NCBI GenBank assembly: GCA_934140155.1
Contig: CAKPBC010000004.1
Span: 124,001 to 188,000, forward strand
Length of the DNA: 64,000 nt
Source of the DNA: an uncultured Bacilli bacterium
Lineage (GTDB): Bacteria; Bacillota_I; Bacilli_A; RFN20; CAG-826
Direction: 5' to 3'
In this document: piece after piece, positions 52,264 to 61,089 of the stretch
How positions within the stretch are numbered: position 1 is the stretch's first letter
Layout: each line of letters begins with the position of its first letter
Made by a program: the position numbers and the translations under genes
Notes under the pieces: generated by a model
Database searches by the model: none
What the model was told of the DNA's origin: nothing
What the model saw: only the letters and a program-made list of their open reading frames with translations

Positions 52264-52293
52264 CTTTTTGCTTAGCGATAGTTAAGCAAAAAG
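52264..52293. promoter_or_regulatory. 11-bp inverted repeat before tRNA-Asn
   Basis: CTTTTTGCTTA (52264-52274) and TAAGCAAAAAG (52283-52293) match perfectly around an 8-nt centre. It ends 4 bp before the tRNA and begins at the -10. It may be an operator or a processing hairpin. Confidence 0.5.
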
Positions 52294-52297
52294 TTAC

Positions 52298-52373
52298 GCT
52301 TACTTAGCTCAGTCGGTAGAGCTATCGGCTGTTAACCGATCGGTCGTAGGTTCGAGTCCTACAGTAAGCGCCA
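52298..52373 (+). tRNA. tRNA-Asn (GTT)
   Basis: The acceptor stem GCTTACT/AGTAAGC, the anticodon arm ATCGG-CTGTTAA-CCGAT with anticodon GTT, and the T arm GTAGG-TTCGAGT-CCTAC are all present. CCA is encoded. Length 76 nt. Confidence 0.97.
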
Positions 52374-52380
52374 TTTTTTT

Positions 52381-52457
52381 GGCCTATTGGAGAAGAGGCT
52401 TAACTCACATGCCTTTCACGCATGCATTCATGGGTTCGAATCCCGTATAGGTCACCA
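52381..52457 (+). tRNA. tRNA-Glu (TTC)
   Basis: Acceptor stem GGCCTAT pairs with ATAGGTC; the anticodon arm CATGC-CTTTCAC-GCATG gives TTC; the T arm is ATGGG-TTCGAAT-CCCGT. CCA is encoded. It follows tRNA-Asn by 7 bp and is co-transcribed with it. Confidence 0.97.
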
Positions 52458-52723
52458 TTTTACAAATTACCCGATTATATCGGGTTTTTTTGTTGCTTTT
52501 TGATACAGTTGATACGTTTTTTCATTTTCTATGCCACAATGTAATTCGAACTATAATGTGCAAATCGCATTAAAAAGTGCAAAAAACGCCTTTTTTTTCT
52601 AATAAATGTATCACTAATATAAAAGTATCATAACTTGGTGACCTTTGCAGGAACCTCACCATTTCTACAATTTTTTCCGATTATGTCAGTTTTTTTTGCT
52701 GCTTTAGTGATACTCATGATACG
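52451..52723. repeat. Diverged direct repeat of the tRNA-Glu 3' flank
   Basis: The segment 52451-52516 (tRNA end, terminator and TGATAC-rich tail) recurs in altered form at 52655-52723: TCACCATTT, CCGATTAT, a T run, then TGATAC twice. Inverted GTATCA copies lie between at 52608-52613 and 52625-52630. It may be a decayed att-type duplication. Confidence 0.5.
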
Positions 52724-52890
52724 ATTTAATATAATAAATAGTTTGAAAGTTATTTGAATGCAAATTAATTTTGCATAATCTAAACAATATAGTCTAATAA
52801 CATTTTTTCTTTGCTAAACTCTTATTAACTTTTCGATACTTTTAATGTAAAATATCTTTGTTATATATAACCACTAAGGAGCGAATTATT
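52458..52890. other. 433-bp region after the tRNA pair
   Basis: No gene is seen. It contains the tRNA terminator, the diverged repeat above, and the near-palindrome TGCAAATTAATTTTGCA (52758-52774) in front of the cysteine hydrolase gene. Confidence 0.5.
52470..52491 (+). terminator. Terminator of the tRNA pair
   Basis: CCCGA pairs with TCGGG around TTATA, followed by seven T. Confidence 0.85.
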
Positions 52891-53481
52891 ATGTATATAC
52901 CAAAGCACCAAAATACCAAATGGCAAACAAGCAAAGAAGTTGATTTAAAGAAGTGTGCAATTCTAGTAATTGATTTATTAGGTGGATCACAAGGTAATAT
53001 TCCTGTATTAGATGAAGCAGTTAAAAATGCCAATAAAATCATTACCAAAGCTAGAGAAAAAAACATTCCGATTATCTTTTCTTGTGATGCCCACATTCCT
53101 GGAGTGGATAAAGAACTTGAATTATGGGGAGAACATGGCATTAAAGATAGCGAGGCTGCAAAACCACTTGATATTTTCAATGCTACCAAGAAAGATTTTA
53201 TTATTCCAAAACGCCGCTACAACGGATTTTTTCAAACAGATTTAGATTTGTTATTAAGAGAATTGGGTGTAGACACTTTAATTGCCTTTGGAGCAGATAC
53301 AAATATATGTGTGCTTCAAACACTTGCTGGTGCTTATTTTCTCAACTATAAAACAATTGTTCCTGCTGACGCTTGTGCCACATTCTTAATAGGTAAGCAA
53401 GAAGATGGATTAGACTATTTTTCTCGCTGCTACGATAGTAGAGTGGTCGATACAAACGAAGTATTAAACTATTTAAAATAA
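52891..53481 (+). CDS. Isochorismatase-fold cysteine hydrolase (nicotinamidase-like)
   Basis: Start at ATG 52891 follows AAGGAGCGAAT. The 196-aa protein has the family's catalytic triad: D28 in LVIDLLGG, K107 in FIIPKRR and C140 in ADTNICVLQT. The FSCDAHIPGVDKEL stretch resembles the metal-binding and acidic loop of nicotinamidases, but the D-x-H-x-x-x-H layout is incomplete. Likely role: hydrolysis of nicotinamide or a related amide. It is followed after 4 bp by a LURP-one-like gene. Confidence 0.82.
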   Translation: MYIPKHQNTKWQTSKEVDLKKCAILVIDLLGGSQGNIPVLDEAVKNANKIITKAREKNIPIIFSCDAHIPGVDKELELWGEHGIKDSEAAKPLDIFNATKKDFIIPKRRYNGFFQTDLDLLLRELGVDTLIAFGADTNICVLQTLAGAYFLNYKTIVPADACATFLIGKQEDGLDYFSRCYDSRVVDTNEVLNYLK

Positions 53482-53485
53482 AAAT

Positions 53486-53974
53486 ATGAAATTATTATTT
53501 AAACAAAAGTTTTTTTCTTGGTTTGATTCCTACAATATTTTTGATGAAGCAGGTAATGTGTTTTTTCATGTTGAAGGACAACTTTCTTGGGGACATCTAT
53601 TCCATATTTATAATCAAAACAATATACATATTGGAACATTAAAAGAACAAATTTTTCGATTTCTACCACATTTTACTATGTTTGAAAATGATAATAAAGT
53701 TGGTGAAATCATTAAAGAATTTTCTTGGTTTAGACCAAAATTTTCTTTAACTTGTTCAGATTGGATAGTCACTGGAAATATTTGGGAGTGGGATTATAGT
53801 ATTATTAATTCTAAAAATGAAGTAATTGCCTATATTAGTAAACAATTATTTAATTTTACAGATACATATGTATTAGACATCAAAAACAACTATAATGCAT
53901 TACGTGTTTTGATGATTGTCTTAGCTATTGATGCTATAAAATGTAATCAAGCATATGCTGCAAGCCAATTTTAA
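53486..53974 (+). CDS. LURP-one-related/YxjI-like protein
   Basis: A 162-aa protein rich in aromatic residues with the tubby-like 12-strand pattern of the LURP-one-related family (LLFKQKFFSWFDSYNIFDEAG, then a helix ALRVLMIVLAIDAI near the end). Bacterial members such as YxjI have no fully known function; a scramblase-like membrane-lipid role has been suggested for the fold. It is 4 bp after the cysteine hydrolase gene and probably co-transcribed. Confidence 0.7.
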   Translation: MKLLFKQKFFSWFDSYNIFDEAGNVFFHVEGQLSWGHLFHIYNQNNIHIGTLKEQIFRFLPHFTMFENDNKVGEIIKEFSWFRPKFSLTCSDWIVTGNIWEWDYSIINSKNEVIAYISKQLFNFTDTYVLDIKNNYNALRVLMIVLAIDAIKCNQAYAASQF

Positions 53975-54263
53975 CAATTTGTGAAAGCACTATCATTTTA
54001 CTTTTTTAGTTACAATCATCTTATTATGAAAAAGAACAACATATTAGGTCCTTTTTAAGGATATATTAAAAAACAACATCAAAGTATCTGTTTTTGTTCT
54101 AATTTATTATATAAATTAATATTTTTCGTTGACGCTATTAAATTTTTTTTAACATTTATATAGATTTTTTTATTTAAAAAACTTAAAATATGCTTTTTTA
54201 CCATTTTTTATGCTTACTTTTTTTAATTTTTTTTGATAAAATATAAGTATCAAAGGGGGTTTT
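53975..54263. other. AT-rich intergenic region
   Basis: No gene or clear RNA element is seen. Poly-T and poly-A runs dominate. A -10-like TAAAAT precedes the AAAGGGGG site of the CarD-like gene. Confidence 0.5.
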
Positions 54264-54755
54264 ATGATGCTAGAAGTTGGCAAAATAATGGTCCATAAAG
54301 CTCATGGCATTTGCACAATTAAAGAAATTTTACAAATTGGCGGCAATGACTATTATAAATTAATACCAAATTTTGATGAAAGCATGTCTATTTTTGTTCC
54401 AATTAGTAAAGAAAAAGAATTTTTGCGTGAAGTTCTAACTAAAGATCAAGCTGATGACTTAGTCACTTATATGAACAGTATTGATAGTACTATTATTGAT
54501 GATACTAAAGAACGTCGAGACTCATTTCATAAAAAATTATCATCTGGCAATTTAAAAGAAATAGCGTATATGTGTTACAAACTATATTTACTCAAAAAAG
54601 CCAAATTAAACACTAATGCGAAGTTTTGCCTTACCGATAGTGTAATGTTTGATAAAGCCCATAAAATGCTTTTTGATGAACTAGCTCTCGCATATAAAAT
54701 TGATCGAGACAAAATAGTTGATTTTATTCGTCTCAAATTACAATTAGATAATTAA
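54264..54755 (+). CDS. CarD family transcription factor
   Basis: A 163-aa protein. Residues about 1-65 fit the RNA-polymerase-interacting CarD_CdnL_TRCF domain: EVGKIMVHKAHGICTIKEI, then YYKLIP and IFVPISKEKEFLR. The helical C-terminal part (70-160) binds promoter DNA in the family. It would stabilise open promoter complexes, often at rRNA or housekeeping genes. AAAGGGGG lies upstream. It is a single gene with a terminator. Confidence 0.85.
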   Translation: MMLEVGKIMVHKAHGICTIKEILQIGGNDYYKLIPNFDESMSIFVPISKEKEFLREVLTKDQADDLVTYMNSIDSTIIDDTKERRDSFHKKLSSGNLKEIAYMCYKLYLLKKAKLNTNAKFCLTDSVMFDKAHKMLFDELALAYKIDRDKIVDFIRLKLQLDN

Positions 54756-54773
54756 TAACGATAATTAACAACG

Positions 54774-54798
54774 AAAGACCTTATAGGTCTTTTTTTCA
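54774..54798 (+). terminator. Terminator after the CarD-like gene
   Basis: AAAGACC (54774-54780) pairs with GGTCTTT (54786-54792), followed by T4. Confidence 0.8.
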
Positions 54799-54857
54799 TT
54801 GTGATTTGTTGATAATGTGGTATAATATCCATACGTTTTGAAAAGAGGTTGATTCTT

Positions 54858-56129
54858 ATGGCAAATGAATGGTACACATTAGATAATGCAGCAAAGATTT
54901 TCCCAGCTGTCTATAAGCGTAGTGATACCAATAGTTATCGCCTATCTGCTTTGCTAAAAGAAGATATTAACCCTGCTATTCTAAAAAAAGCCACTATTGA
55001 TGCCTTGAAAAGATTTCCATCATTATGCGTAAAATTAAAACGTGGGGCTTTTTGGTATTATTTAGAGCATAATTACAACACACCAATAATTGAAGAAGAA
55101 GATCCATATCTATTTAATTCCGTTCATATCCATACACATAATGGATTTATGTTTACAGTTTCTTATTTTGGTAGACGCATTTCTCTTGAAATGTTTCATG
55201 CCCTAACTGATGGGACTGGTGCTAGTGAATTTTTAAAAACTATTGTTTATTATTATTTAATTCATACTGGTAAAGATATTAAAAACGATGGTAGCGTGCA
55301 AACTGATGAAGTTGAAAAGTTATCTGCCGAAACATTGGATGATTTTAATGAAAATTATGAATCTAAAGTAAAAGCGCCAGATAAAGAACCAAGAGCATTT
55401 CAAATAAAAGGCAAACACTATAAAGACAATTGGACTGGTTTAGTTCAATTAATTGCCGATGTCGATAATTTAAAACAAGTTGCGCATAAATACGACGCTA
55501 CTATTACAGGATTAATGGGCGCAGTAATTCTTTATTCCCTTTACAATGTTTATTTTAAAGATAAAAAAACACCTAAACATAATTTAAGATTATTTTTACC
55601 AATAAATGCACGTAAATATTTCAATTCTCATTCTATGCGTAATTTTATGCTTTATACACGTACAACTGGTGAATTTAGAAATAAATCGTTAACATTCGAA
55701 GATGTTGTGGGTTATGTTAAAGACACACTAAGTAAGGTAAATCGTGATTTACTTATGCGTCAACTTGTATCTAATGTTAATATTGAAAAGAACTTCTTAG
55801 TCAAAATATTACCATTACCAATCAAAAACTTTATCATGCGTATTGCTTATAAAATGCATGGTCAAGATTCAAATACCGTTAGTTTTTCTAATTTGGGAAA
55901 ATTAACAATACCCGAAGATATGTCTCCATTTATTGAAAGATTTGAATTTATGATTGGAGTAAGCAAATTATCTCCAGTCAATATGGGAGCTGTATCAGTT
56001 AATAATACTTTTGTATTCTCATATGCTAGTAAGTTTGTTGACCGTGATGTTATCCAGCAAATCGCTTCTAATATGGCTAATCTTGGTATAAAAGTAACTG
56101 TAGAGACTAATGATTTGGAGGTGGAATAA
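54858..56129 (+). CDS. Condensation/acyltransferase-fold protein
   Basis: Start chosen at ATG 54858, nine bases after AAGAGG. The 423-aa protein has the CAT-like fold pattern of acyltransferases and condensation domains: NSYRLSALLKEDINPAILKKA near the start and FHALTDGTGA, which carries the catalytic HxxxDG motif, in the middle. FLPINARKYF and VSFSNLGKL are further hallmarks. Likely role: acyl transfer to an alcohol or amine. It is followed after 1 bp by a zinc-ribbon membrane protein. Substrate unknown. Confidence 0.72.
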   Translation: MANEWYTLDNAAKIFPAVYKRSDTNSYRLSALLKEDINPAILKKATIDALKRFPSLCVKLKRGAFWYYLEHNYNTPIIEEEDPYLFNSVHIHTHNGFMFTVSYFGRRISLEMFHALTDGTGASEFLKTIVYYYLIHTGKDIKNDGSVQTDEVEKLSAETLDDFNENYESKVKAPDKEPRAFQIKGKHYKDNWTGLVQLIADVDNLKQVAHKYDATITGLMGAVILYSLYNVYFKDKKTPKHNLRLFLPINARKYFNSHSMRNFMLYTRTTGEFRNKSLTFEDVVGYVKDTLSKVNRDLLMRQLVSNVNIEKNFLVKILPLPIKNFIMRIAYKMHGQDSNTVSFSNLGKLTIPEDMSPFIERFEFMIGVSKLSPVNMGAVSVNNTFVFSYASKFVDRDVIQQIASNMANLGIKVTVETNDLEVE

Positions 56130-56130
56130 T

Positions 56131-56829
56131 ATGAAATATTGTCCACATTGTCATGTTGCTATTAACAACGAAAGAAAAAAATGTCCATTATGTTACAAAA
56201 TACTTGAGGATGATAATAAACCAATGAATTATCAACCTTATCCAAAGAAAAAAATCAAAGAAAAAATGTCTTTGGTGACAAAAATACTTCTTTTTGTCTC
56301 CATTGTAGCAATCATTGCTTCCATTATTGTAAATATTTATACTATCGATAGCGAAAACCCATTATATTGGTGTGTCCTTGTTGCTATTGGGGTACCATAC
56401 ATTTGGCTATCTGTCCGCTACGTAATTTTATATCACGGAAATATTCCTACAAAAATATTCTCTGAATCATTATCCACTATGGCAATGGTTATCTTAGTGG
56501 AATTATGTGTTTGCTTAGTATCTCGTGTTAATAGAGAAGCTATGTGGTCATTAAATTATGCTTTGCCATCATTACTAATGGCTACTTCTATAGGTATGTT
56601 TGTTTTGGCAACAATTAAAAACGAGTTTTATTGTGACTCAATTATGTATTTATTATTCTTATCAATTTTAGAGGGGTTATATTTCTTATTTTATCAATTA
56701 GGGTTATTCTTTTATGTTAAATGGATGGCACTTGCGGTCTTAGGAACTGGTATTATTATTCTTATTGCTATGTTTGTTTTTCATTTTAAAGATACCACTG
56801 AAGAATTTAAGAAACGTTTTCATTTATAA
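56131..56829 (+). CDS. Zinc-ribbon membrane protein (DUF6320-like)
   Basis: Start at ATG 56131 follows GGAGGTGGAA. The 232-aa protein begins with a zinc ribbon (YCPHCHVAINNERKKCPLCY, two CxxC pairs), followed by about six membrane helices. This fits the DUF6320 type that often accompanies condensation-like acyltransferases in gut Firmicutes. The pair probably forms a membrane-linked unit. The function is unknown. Confidence 0.68.
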   Translation: MKYCPHCHVAINNERKKCPLCYKILEDDNKPMNYQPYPKKKIKEKMSLVTKILLFVSIVAIIASIIVNIYTIDSENPLYWCVLVAIGVPYIWLSVRYVILYHGNIPTKIFSESLSTMAMVILVELCVCLVSRVNREAMWSLNYALPSLLMATSIGMFVLATIKNEFYCDSIMYLLFLSILEGLYFLFYQLGLFFYVKWMALAVLGTGIIILIAMFVFHFKDTTEEFKKRFHL

Positions 56830-56831
56830 TT

Positions 56832-58709
56832 ATGGCTGTTATACAAGGAAGCAATATCACTAAATATTTTGGATCAGAACTTATTTTTAAAGGTCTTAAT
56901 TTTAGTGTGAACGAAAAAGAGCGTGTTGCTATCGTTGGACCTAATGGATGCGGAAAATCGACATTAATTAAAATGATAATTGGTGAAGAATCAATATCCG
57001 CTAATCCCGCAAATGAGCAACCAGGAGAAATATCAATACCTAAAAACATTGTAGTGGGTTATTTATCGCAAAAAGTAATTAATGATGCAAATAACACTCT
57101 TTATGATGAAGCTATTGATGTATTTAAAGATCAAATAAAAAGAGAAAAAGAATTAGAATTGTTAGCCAATAAAATGGCTTTAGAGCCAAATAACGAAGAT
57201 CTTCACAATGAATATGCGAAAAAACTAAATTATTTTGAAGCAAATGGCGGATATGACTATCATTATTTGATTGAAATGATTTTATTAAAATTTGGATTTA
57301 AAAAAGAAGATTTCAATCGTAAAATATCATCTTTTTCTGGCGGTGAAAGAACCAAAATGGCTTTTGCTAAATTGTTACTTATAAAACCAGATTTATTAAT
57401 ACTTGATGAACCAACTAATCACTTAGACATATCCACAATTGACTGGTTAGAAGATTATTTGAAAAACTACCCTGGTACTATATTGTTTGTATCTCACGAC
57501 CGATATTTTATTAATAGTTTAGCTAATAGAATTTTTGAAATTGAAAATAAAGAATTAAATATTTATAAAGGCAATTATGACCAATATTTAAATGAAAAAA
57601 AATTAAGATACGAACTTCAACTTAAAAACTATAATTCACAACAAAAAGAAATTGAAAAGCTTAAAAGATTTATAGAATATTTTAAACCTAAACCTCGTTT
57701 TGTAGCGCGCGCTAAAGATCGCGAAAAGAAACTAGAACACATGAAAATAATTGATAAACCTTATGAAGCAAAAACTAGTTTAAAAATTTCTTTTCAAGGA
57801 GATAGTTTAAAAGGCAAAAAAATTATGTTATTCACTAATTGCCTTTTTGGTTATGATAAGCCTTTATTTGATGAAGTTAATTTAACTCTTTTTAGTGATG
57901 ACCATTTAGCTATTATGGGCGATAACGGATGTGGCAAAACCACTATCTTAAAAACTATTATGCATCAAATTAGATTATTAAGTGGCTCTATTGATTTTTT
58001 AAGGCCATTAAATATTGGATATTTGGCACAAAATGATTTCAGTTTAGATGATTGCTCTTATACACTTATTGAATATATTCAAAATTCTTTCGAAAATATG
58101 TTAGAAAAAGAAATTCGTAACCACTTAGGAAAATTTGGTTTCCATGATGATGATGTTTTTAAAGTAGTTAAAGTGTTGTCCGGTGGAGAAAAAATGCGTC
58201 TCATATTAGCAAAATTAGTTTTAAATAATTACGATTTATTACTATTAGATGAACCAACAAACCACCTTGATTTAATTGCTAAAGAAGCTTTAATTAATGC
58301 TTTAGAAAGTTACGGTGGAGCGATTATATTAGTATCTCATGACCGTTACTTCGTTGATACTTTAGCTAATAGAATACTTTATATCAGTAATCATAAAACA
58401 TATTTAGAAGAAGGCAATTACGCTTCTTTAAAAGAAGATTTAAAAGATTTGTTTTTCTCTAATGAAGTCAAAGAAAAAAGAGAAAAGAAAGTAATTACTA
58501 AAACTAAAAGTTCTGGACTATCTAAATTAAAATGCGAAGAAAGATTAGAAATCTTAGAAGGAAAAATCAAAGAACTAAAAGATGCGCAATTTTTAGAAGA
58601 AAACTATATGGACTCTAAAAAAATGCAAGAATTAGAAACAAAACAAAAACAATTAGAAAAAGAATATGATGAATTATTAGAGTATTATATAAGCAATTTT
58701 GATGCATAA
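56832..58709 (+). CDS. ABC-F family ATPase with C-terminal coiled coil
   Basis: A 625-aa protein with two ABC domains: GPNGCGKST and SFSGGERTKMAFAKLL in domain 1; GDNGCGKTT and LSGGEKMRLILAKL in domain 2; both Walker B boxes end in LDEPTNHLD. A linker carries the coiled hairpin typical of ABC-F proteins, and the C-terminal 110 residues form a coiled coil (KCEERLEILEGKIKELKDAQ). This is the Uup/YfmR-like layout. It acts on the ribosome to relieve stalling; an antibiotic-resistance role cannot be excluded. It starts 2 bp after the zinc-ribbon gene. Confidence 0.88.
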   Translation: MAVIQGSNITKYFGSELIFKGLNFSVNEKERVAIVGPNGCGKSTLIKMIIGEESISANPANEQPGEISIPKNIVVGYLSQKVINDANNTLYDEAIDVFKDQIKREKELELLANKMALEPNNEDLHNEYAKKLNYFEANGGYDYHYLIEMILLKFGFKKEDFNRKISSFSGGERTKMAFAKLLLIKPDLLILDEPTNHLDISTIDWLEDYLKNYPGTILFVSHDRYFINSLANRIFEIENKELNIYKGNYDQYLNEKKLRYELQLKNYNSQQKEIEKLKRFIEYFKPKPRFVARAKDREKKLEHMKIIDKPYEAKTSLKISFQGDSLKGKKIMLFTNCLFGYDKPLFDEVNLTLFSDDHLAIMGDNGCGKTTILKTIMHQIRLLSGSIDFLRPLNIGYLAQNDFSLDDCSYTLIEYIQNSFENMLEKEIRNHLGKFGFHDDDVFKVVKVLSGGEKMRLILAKLVLNNYDLLLLDEPTNHLDLIAKEALINALESYGGAIILVSHDRYFVDTLANRILYISNHKTYLEEGNYASLKEDLKDLFFSNEVKEKREKKVITKTKSSGLSKLKCEERLEILEGKIKELKDAQFLEENYMDSKKMQELETKQKQLEKEYDELLEYYISNFDA

Positions 58710-58798
58710 AACTACTTTTATTACGGACTATTAATAATTTTTCTTGAAAAACGATTAAAATATGTTATCATTATATATGCGTTTAAGAGGTGAGCGTT

Positions 58799-59221
58799 AT
58801 GTTAATTAATGAATTGAAAAAAGCAAGCATGGAAGCTTTAAAAGCAAAAGATAAAGAATCGCGTGCCGCATTATCTGTAGTAATTAATAAATATAATCTT
58901 ATGAGCATTGAATTAAAGGCTCAAGGAAAAGAAATTTCTGACGCTGATTTAGTGGCAATTATTTCTAAAACTCTTAAAGAATTACAAGACGAAAAAGATG
59001 GATTTATCAAAGTAAATCGTCAAGATCGTGTTAGCGCAATCGAAGTGCAAGAAAACACTCTTAAGGCTTATTTACCTAAGATGTTATCAGAAGATGAAAT
59101 AAAAGAAGAAATTGGAAAATTAGAAGATAAATCAATTCCTTCTATTATGAAACACTTCAAAGCAAACTTTGCTGGCAAAGTCGATATGGGCTTAGTTAAC
59201 AAAGTCGCTCGTAGTCTCTAG
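58799..59221 (+). CDS. yqeY: GatB/YqeY domain protein
   Basis: Start at ATG 58799 follows AAGAGGTGAGC. The 140-aa protein is full length for YqeY: N-terminal helices (LINELKKASMEALKAKDKE), then the C-terminal helical domain (ENTLKAYLPKMLSEDEIKEE, VDMGLVNKVARSL) related to the GatB tail that binds tRNA. It is adjacent to tRNA-Trp, 12 bp ahead of it. The cellular role is not fully known. Confidence 0.9.
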   Translation: MLINELKKASMEALKAKDKESRAALSVVINKYNLMSIELKAQGKEISDADLVAIISKTLKELQDEKDGFIKVNRQDRVSAIEVQENTLKAYLPKMLSEDEIKEEIGKLEDKSIPSIMKHFKANFAGKVDMGLVNKVARSL

Positions 59222-59233
59222 ACTCGAGTCATT

Positions 59234-59307
59234 AGGGGCGTAGTTAAATGGTATAGCAACGGTCTCCAAAACCGTTATTGCGGGTTCGATTCCTGCCGCC
59301 CCTGCCA
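59234..59307 (+). tRNA. tRNA-Trp (CCA)
   Basis: Acceptor AGGGGCG pairs with CGCCCCT; the anticodon arm ACGGT-CTCCAAA-ACCGT gives CCA; the T arm is GCGGG-TTCGATT-CCTGC; CCA is encoded. With anticodon CCA, TGA is not read as Trp by this tRNA. Confidence 0.97.
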
Positions 59308-59318
59308 TACGAATTATT

Positions 59319-59350
59319 AGTTCGATTCCAAAAGTGAACCGAACTTTTTA
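59319..59350 (+). terminator. Terminator after tRNA-Trp
   Basis: AGTTCGATTC pairs with GAACCGAACT (one mismatch) around a seven-nt loop, followed by T5. Confidence 0.8.
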
Positions 59351-59380
59351 TTTTAAAATCAATAATTAGGAGTTCAAATT

Positions 59381-59599
59381 ATGAGTAAATATGAAAAGCT
59401 TTGGAATTATATAGCATCTACTTTTTCAAATAAAGAAGTAGACGCATTCGAACTAACATTCGAACAAATTAAAGATATCTTAGGCTTTGATATTGATCAC
59501 TCATTTTTAAAATATAAAAAAGAACTTCTTGCTTTTGGTTACGAAGTTATAAAAATCAATATGAAAGAACAAACAATATTATTTAAAAAAGTTGCTTAA
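59381..59599 (+). CDS. Small conserved-type hypothetical protein
   Basis: A 72-aa protein preceded by TTAGGAG. It has the pattern SKYEKLWNYI ... LTFEQIKDILGFDIDHSFLKYK, which recalls small Firmicute proteins with a DNA- or protein-binding fold (DUF7662-like), from memory. No signal or membrane segment. It is 18 bp ahead of the MATE gene start and may be in the same unit. Confidence 0.6.
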   Translation: MSKYEKLWNYIASTFSNKEVDAFELTFEQIKDILGFDIDHSFLKYKKELLAFGYEVIKINMKEQTILFKKVA

Positions 59600-59617
59600 A
59601 TTATGTAGGTGAAGTAT

Positions 59618-61018
59618 ATGAAGAATTCGACAGAAGAACTAAAAAGCGGAAAGATATTACCATTAGTATTTAAATTAACTATTCCCGCAGTTATTGCGCT
59701 GCTTATTACTTTTTTATATAACATCGTTGATCGCATTTATGTTTCAAATATTGAAGTAACAGGAATGGACGCTCTTGCAGCACTTGGGATAGTACTTCCT
59801 TTGACTATTATTATTCAAGCTTTTGCTAATTTAATAGGTTTAGGTGGTTCTCCACTTGCCACAATGAAATTAGGAGAAAATGATAAAGAAGAGGCAAATA
59901 AAATTTTTAATACTTCATTCGTCTTACTTTTTATATTAGGAATAATTATAAGTGTAATTGTTTATATATTTGCTCAGAATATTGTTGAACTATTTGGTTG
60001 TCCTACTAGTGCAGTTAAATACGCGACTAGTTATTTAAAAATATACGGACTAGGCTCAGTGTTTGTCTTATTAGCGCAAGGACTTAATCCATTTATTACC
60101 GCACAAGGAAAATCACTTATTGCCATGCTATCCATATTAATTGGTGCAATCATTAATATCGCTTTAGATCCATTATTTATATTTGTTTTTAAAATGGGTG
60201 TTGATGGAGCAAGTTTAGCCACAGTTATATCACAGTTTATTTCATTTGTTTGGATTATTATTTATCTACACTCTAAAAAAAGTATATTTCGCATAAATTT
60301 AAAACATTTTCAATTTGATAAAAGACGCATTTTAAAAATATTATCATTAGGGTTATCACCATTTATTATGACTATTACTGAATGCGCTATTCAAATTGTC
60401 TTTAATAACAATTTAAAGTGGGCCACTAATGACGACGCTAATTATACTGCTGCTCTTACAATTATGCTAAGTGCTTTGCAATTAATCTCATTGCCATTAA
60501 ATGGCCTTGGTTATGGTATGCAGCCATTTGTAAGTTATAATTATGGAGCAGGTAATGCCAAAAGATTAAAGGAAGGCATTAAAGATGTAACTATTATTGC
60601 TTTTTGTTATGCCATTGTTGTTTGGTCATTATCACTATTTTTTCCAAAAATATATGCTTTAATATTCTCCGCTAGTGAAGAAGTTAGTGATATTGTCATA
60701 AAATACACACCATTATTTTTAATGGGTTCTATTATGTTTTTCGTACAAATGACTTTACAAAACATCAACGTAGCTTTAGGACAAGCAAAATCTGCACTTG
60801 TTTTAGCAGTTCTAAGAAAAGTTATTATTCTTATTCCTTTATGCATTATTTTAACGCATACAATTGGTTTTAAAGGTGTATATATGTCGGAAGGTATCGC
60901 TGACTTTGTTGCGGGAATAATTACTACTATCGTTATTTTTACTACTTTCCCACGCGTATTTAAAAAGCGTGAAGATGAAGTTAAAAAGCAAAAGCAAAAC
61001 AATCTAGATTTAAATTAG
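59618..61018 (+). CDS. MATE family efflux transporter
   Basis: Start at ATG 59618, five bases after AGGTGA; a GTG three codons earlier overlaps the site. The 466-aa protein has 12 hydrophobic segments in two halves (FKLTIPAVIALLITFLYNIVDRIYV). The GLGGSPLATMKLG stretch and the second-half MQPFVSYNYGAGN fit the MepA/NorM-like MATE group. It exports drugs or other cations. It is only distantly similar to the MATE protein at 17450-18868. Confidence 0.9.
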   Translation: MKNSTEELKSGKILPLVFKLTIPAVIALLITFLYNIVDRIYVSNIEVTGMDALAALGIVLPLTIIIQAFANLIGLGGSPLATMKLGENDKEEANKIFNTSFVLLFILGIIISVIVYIFAQNIVELFGCPTSAVKYATSYLKIYGLGSVFVLLAQGLNPFITAQGKSLIAMLSILIGAIINIALDPLFIFVFKMGVDGASLATVISQFISFVWIIIYLHSKKSIFRINLKHFQFDKRRILKILSLGLSPFIMTITECAIQIVFNNNLKWATNDDANYTAALTIMLSALQLISLPLNGLGYGMQPFVSYNYGAGNAKRLKEGIKDVTIIAFCYAIVVWSLSLFFPKIYALIFSASEEVSDIVIKYTPLFLMGSIMFFVQMTLQNINVALGQAKSALVLAVLRKVIILIPLCIILTHTIGFKGVYMSEGIADFVAGIITTIVIFTTFPRVFKKREDEVKKQKQNNLDLN

Positions 61019-61056
61019 AATAATCATAAATTGTCACATTTTTTATATCAAAATAG

Positions 61057-61082
61057 CCACCAATTTGTTAAAATAATGGTGG
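61057..61082 (+). promoter_or_regulatory. Inverted repeat that can pair with the ogt ribosome site
   Basis: CCACCA (61057-61062) is the reverse complement of TGGTGG (61077-61082), which includes the GGTGG site before the ogt start. Folding would reduce translation. Confidence 0.4.
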
Positions 61083-61089
61083 TGATTTT

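Noticed and set aside
53975..54263. Riboswitch or small RNA before the CarD-like gene
   Set aside because: The region is A/T runs only, with no stable stem or terminator.
59319..59350. Attenuator or T-box leader upstream of the 72-aa gene
   Set aside because: The hairpin is a simple terminator right after tRNA-Trp; no T-box or riboswitch core is seen.
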